Shown piece by piece: positions 61,089-64,000 of a DNA stretch of 64,000 bases. This DNA comes from Isoperla grammatica (taxonomy: Eukaryota; Arthropoda; Insecta; Plecoptera; Perlodidae): assembly GCA_945910005.1 (NCBI GenBank), contig OX246741.1:41217180-41281179 (forward strand), in the 5' to 3' direction. Position numbers and translations under genes: made by a program. Position 1 is the first letter of the stretch; every line of letters starts with the position of its first letter. A model generated the notes under the pieces. It made no database searches. It was not told where the DNA came from and saw only the letters and a program-made list of their open reading frames with translations.

Positions 61089-63635
61089 AACCCGTGAACC
61101 TATTTCAAGTGCGTAATCACAATTTTGTGTTATGAACATGAATTTATTTGAGTAAATTGTATAATTATCTTTGGTAAAGATTAAAAGGGTTTTAGAAATA
61201 TCACCCCAAAATTTGCATTAACCATAGAGTTTTTTGCATTAACATTTTGATAGAAAGTTAATTTTAGCCAATACTATGTAATGTTGTGTGTCCATTTATA
61301 TATTTCTTTAAATCGGTGATTTTCCTCGCACAGCCTCGAATGAAATGTGTTATGTAATACATAAAATGTCTGCTATAAAGTGCATTTTCCTACCACACCG
61401 AAAACAGAAAATAATTACATACATTGAAGAAGACCACTCCAAAGTAACCAAGTTTACCAGTACAAGGTGTTTATGGTCAAATTACTGCATCGATTTATTT
61501 GTTGGTCCAAAAGACCAAAATTATTTTACTGGATTAAGCCTAGCCTTGAAAATATTTGCCATCTAAGTCGCATTGCTCATAAATGCCATTCCACTCTTAG
61601 CTCTGTTGTGTCGTGCTTATATACCTACACGATATTACTCTGTTACAGAAACGTGTTCTACAGAAACACCTGTTGAATTAAAACATGCACCAGCAATTAC
61701 GTAAGTTTCGTGATGATATAACCCAGTTTACCGCCAGATTTATACATGTTTGTTGCACGATGATATTTACTCGTTCGATGTAATGCAGACATCAAGAATA
61801 TTAGATACACTTAAAAAATATCTGATCAAAAAAACTGTAATTGCAACTCGCAAGTGCTGTTCTCCATATCCAGTAGTCTTTCTGCCGTTTTAGAAGTTGA
61901 AATTTTACAACAACTAAAACAATATTTTAGCCTAATTACTATCCTCTATTCTTTTCAAGATAACAATTCGTTTTTCTATTCAACATATACACGCAATGTC
62001 AACTTGCAATTACACAAATTCATATTGATCCCCTATATTTTTATGTTTACCCTTTCTTTCCTCGTTATTCTCAAGCACCAGAAAATGAGAAATGTCTTCC
62101 GCAAGAAACTAAACACAAAAATGACAAGCAAATCTAATCTGATTACACTAATTACGGCGTGTACGCTGTGCGGCCAGGAATACCGCATAATTGAAATCAT
62201 AACGTACCTGCGCCTTTCTTATTCTCTCAGCTGCCTTATAATCAGTTTAATTAGACAACTCGGATTAGATGTTTCCAGTTTTTATAAAAAAAAACAACAT
62301 CATCGCTAGGAGCGTCTTCATCAGGAGTGCGCTATGTCGTGGTCAGTTAGAATAGCTGTTGTCTTGATGTTACCTTCAATTACTCCGACTATGGACGTCT
62401 GTTTACATGTAGGCTGCACTGGTCCATGGGACAATGGCCTCTCAACCTTTCAGCGTATTGTGTGTGTTACAGTGTACCGTGCTGTGTAACGACCAAAGAC
62501 AAGTAAATTAGTTTGTTTAGCCCGGGAATCTCAGACATACAGACTGGTTTTGAATGTTTCCATCACGATTCTTTTCCCAAGATAGCTTCGAAACAAAGGC
62601 ACATTAGGTGTTTACCCGCTGGAGGAAATATCTCGTATGTTGTCTGATGAGCGAGTTGATGATTTAAACTGTGTTCACATTATTCTTATAGTGTGTCTGT
62701 GTATTCTTATTCTCTAGGTCGGAACACTTGCCTTGGAGTTGGGGGTGAGGAAGACAGACAATGAAATAACGCTTATCAGAGGCGTCAACTGAGTTCACTT
62801 TAACAACCTTGGAGCTTGTGACTGAAATGCAGTCTATTGTAACGAGCACATTGTATATATTGTACTATGTCTAAGGGGGGAATGAACATTGCATCTCACA
62901 ACAAAAGGATAGGAGTTGAGAAGGCGCCAGTACTATCAGATGTGAACGAGTGGCTAGAAAATAATAATAAGTAAGATTGTGAGTATAGTAGTTATGTGGT
63001 GGAGGCGTTTAGATAACCTGAACCAAGATGTTTAGTATACACTCTCAAACATACATAAATCAACAGTAGTAAACCTTCATCTGTAACCCCTCTTTGGTTT
63101 ACTTCGTGCATTGCCCACTAGCGCGCCACGTGTCTTCAGGATTCCTTTACCATCCTATGCAATCTGGGGTTCTGAAGATGACTGCCGTTTCTAAGTCGAA
63201 ACGACACCAGATCTCAGTGTCAAGAACCGATCCCAAAATATCATACACGGATTTCAATCCGAAAACCAAGTAACATGACATCAGTTGTCAATTCCTAAAC
63301 CTACTGAAGATATGAAACAAAATGTGACAGACTGCACCAGATAAAACTCTACTCTAGAAAAACGTTCTTGACTTGAACTAAGTGGCTTATATTAAAAGAA
63401 TTCATGTAAGAATGCGATTCGTTTTTGTGTCTTGTTGTTTCAAAATACATAAGCTACCCTGGAAGTGATTCAAAATAACATTCTCTGCTCAACATATCAG
63501 TGTTGATGCCAATGATGCCATCATACTCAGACAGATCATAGTTGTTAACCGAGTAACACGTATATATTTACATTTCATCCAGGAACTAAACAGTTAGGAT
63601 TTTACAATTTAAAGATAATAGGCATAGAAAGGAGG
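61089..63635. other. Upstream intron or flank; no gene seen
   Basis: AT-rich. Short open frames exist but none has splice, codon or similarity support. Confidence 0.4.
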
Positions 63636-63639
63636 TAAT

Positions 63640-63822
63640 CGAAAACTTGCGGGAATACCGTGCTTGAGTAACTTGCGGGAGTCCCACAAGTTACTCCCGC
63701 AAGTTATTCCCACAAGTTACTCCCGCAATCTACTCCCGCAAGCTGCTCCCGCAAGTTACTCCCGCATGTTACTCCCGCAAGCTACTCCCGCAAGTTACCC
63801 CCGCAAGTTAATCCCAAAAGTT
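63640..63822. repeat. 13-bp tandem repeat (AAGTTACTCCCGC)n with inverted start
   Basis: About ten units of AAGTTACTCCCGC run from 63686 to 63815, with variants AATCTACTCCCGC, AAGCTGCTCCCGC and ATGTTACTCCCGC. Just before them the unit appears twice in the opposite orientation (AACTTGCGGGAATACC and AACTTGCGGGAGTCCC). Reverse and forward copies therefore face each other at about 63685. Confidence 0.92.
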
Positions 63823-64000
63823 AATTATTTTTAATTTATGCTGGCCCCATGCAGTTCATACACTGGAAGATAACATGAAGCAATAAGGGTTGTCACAGTT
63901 ACAAAACAGGCTTTTAGCCCCAGCCTGTTTCAGTGGCATTGTCTTCTACTAAAAATCTCTACAGAACTTTATGCGAACAGTATCCTGTGATCTGATACTA

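Noticed and set aside
61854..62309. 151-residue plus-strand frame with hydrophobic stretches
   Set aside because: AT-rich hydrophobic and lysine content is typical of random frames here; no recognisable motif, splice site or start context.

Overview
The window looks like intron-rich, AT-rich nuclear DNA from an animal, most likely an arthropod (probably an insect). The only protein-coding gene I can recognise is on the minus strand. Its peptides resemble the start of the spectrin-like rod of insect dystrophin (Dys). The organism is an inference from that resemblance, the intron/exon structure and the density of small DNA transposons; no species marker was seen. There are no bacterial operons, rRNA genes or convincing functional tRNA genes.

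Dystrophin, read right to left: five exons join with compatible phases. They are 51320-51223 (98 nt, provisional), 15902-15754 (149 nt), 12890-12639 (252 nt), 10155-9954 (202 nt) and 5528-5404 (125 nt). Each has an AG acceptor after a pyrimidine- or T-rich tract and a GT donor. An intron of about 35 kb separates the first two. A weak 45-nt phase-compatible cassette candidate sits inside it at 25280-25236. The 5' and 3' parts of the gene lie outside the window.

The most unusual feature is that three of the five exons carry a tandem duplication of the same kind: the intron end, the acceptor and the 5' part of the exon are copied, but not the donor. The copies are 144 bp x 8 (10031-11182), 89 bp x 14 (5462-6703) and one partial copy (51356-51474). 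The result is arrays of alternative 3' splice sites feeding one donor. In-frame stops decide which acceptors could give full-length protein: only the two proximal ones in the 144-bp array, and only the proximal one in the 89-bp and 51-kb cases.

The rest is intronic or flanking DNA rich in small transposons and satellites. There is a non-autonomous hAT (1359-2009) inside a LINE relic with an 8-bp target duplication. Others are a hAT MITE (14200-14482), a Harbinger-like MITE (31014-31338), a perfect 52-bp palindrome with 8-bp flanking repeats (461-512), and a 2 x 132 bp near-perfect hairpin (34975-35278). Several further inverted-repeat MITEs and degenerate tRNA-derived SINEs are present, plus tandem arrays at 26.1, 29.9, 31.5, 41.5, 58.4, 60.8 and 63.6 kb. 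Long stretches between them hold nothing I can assign.
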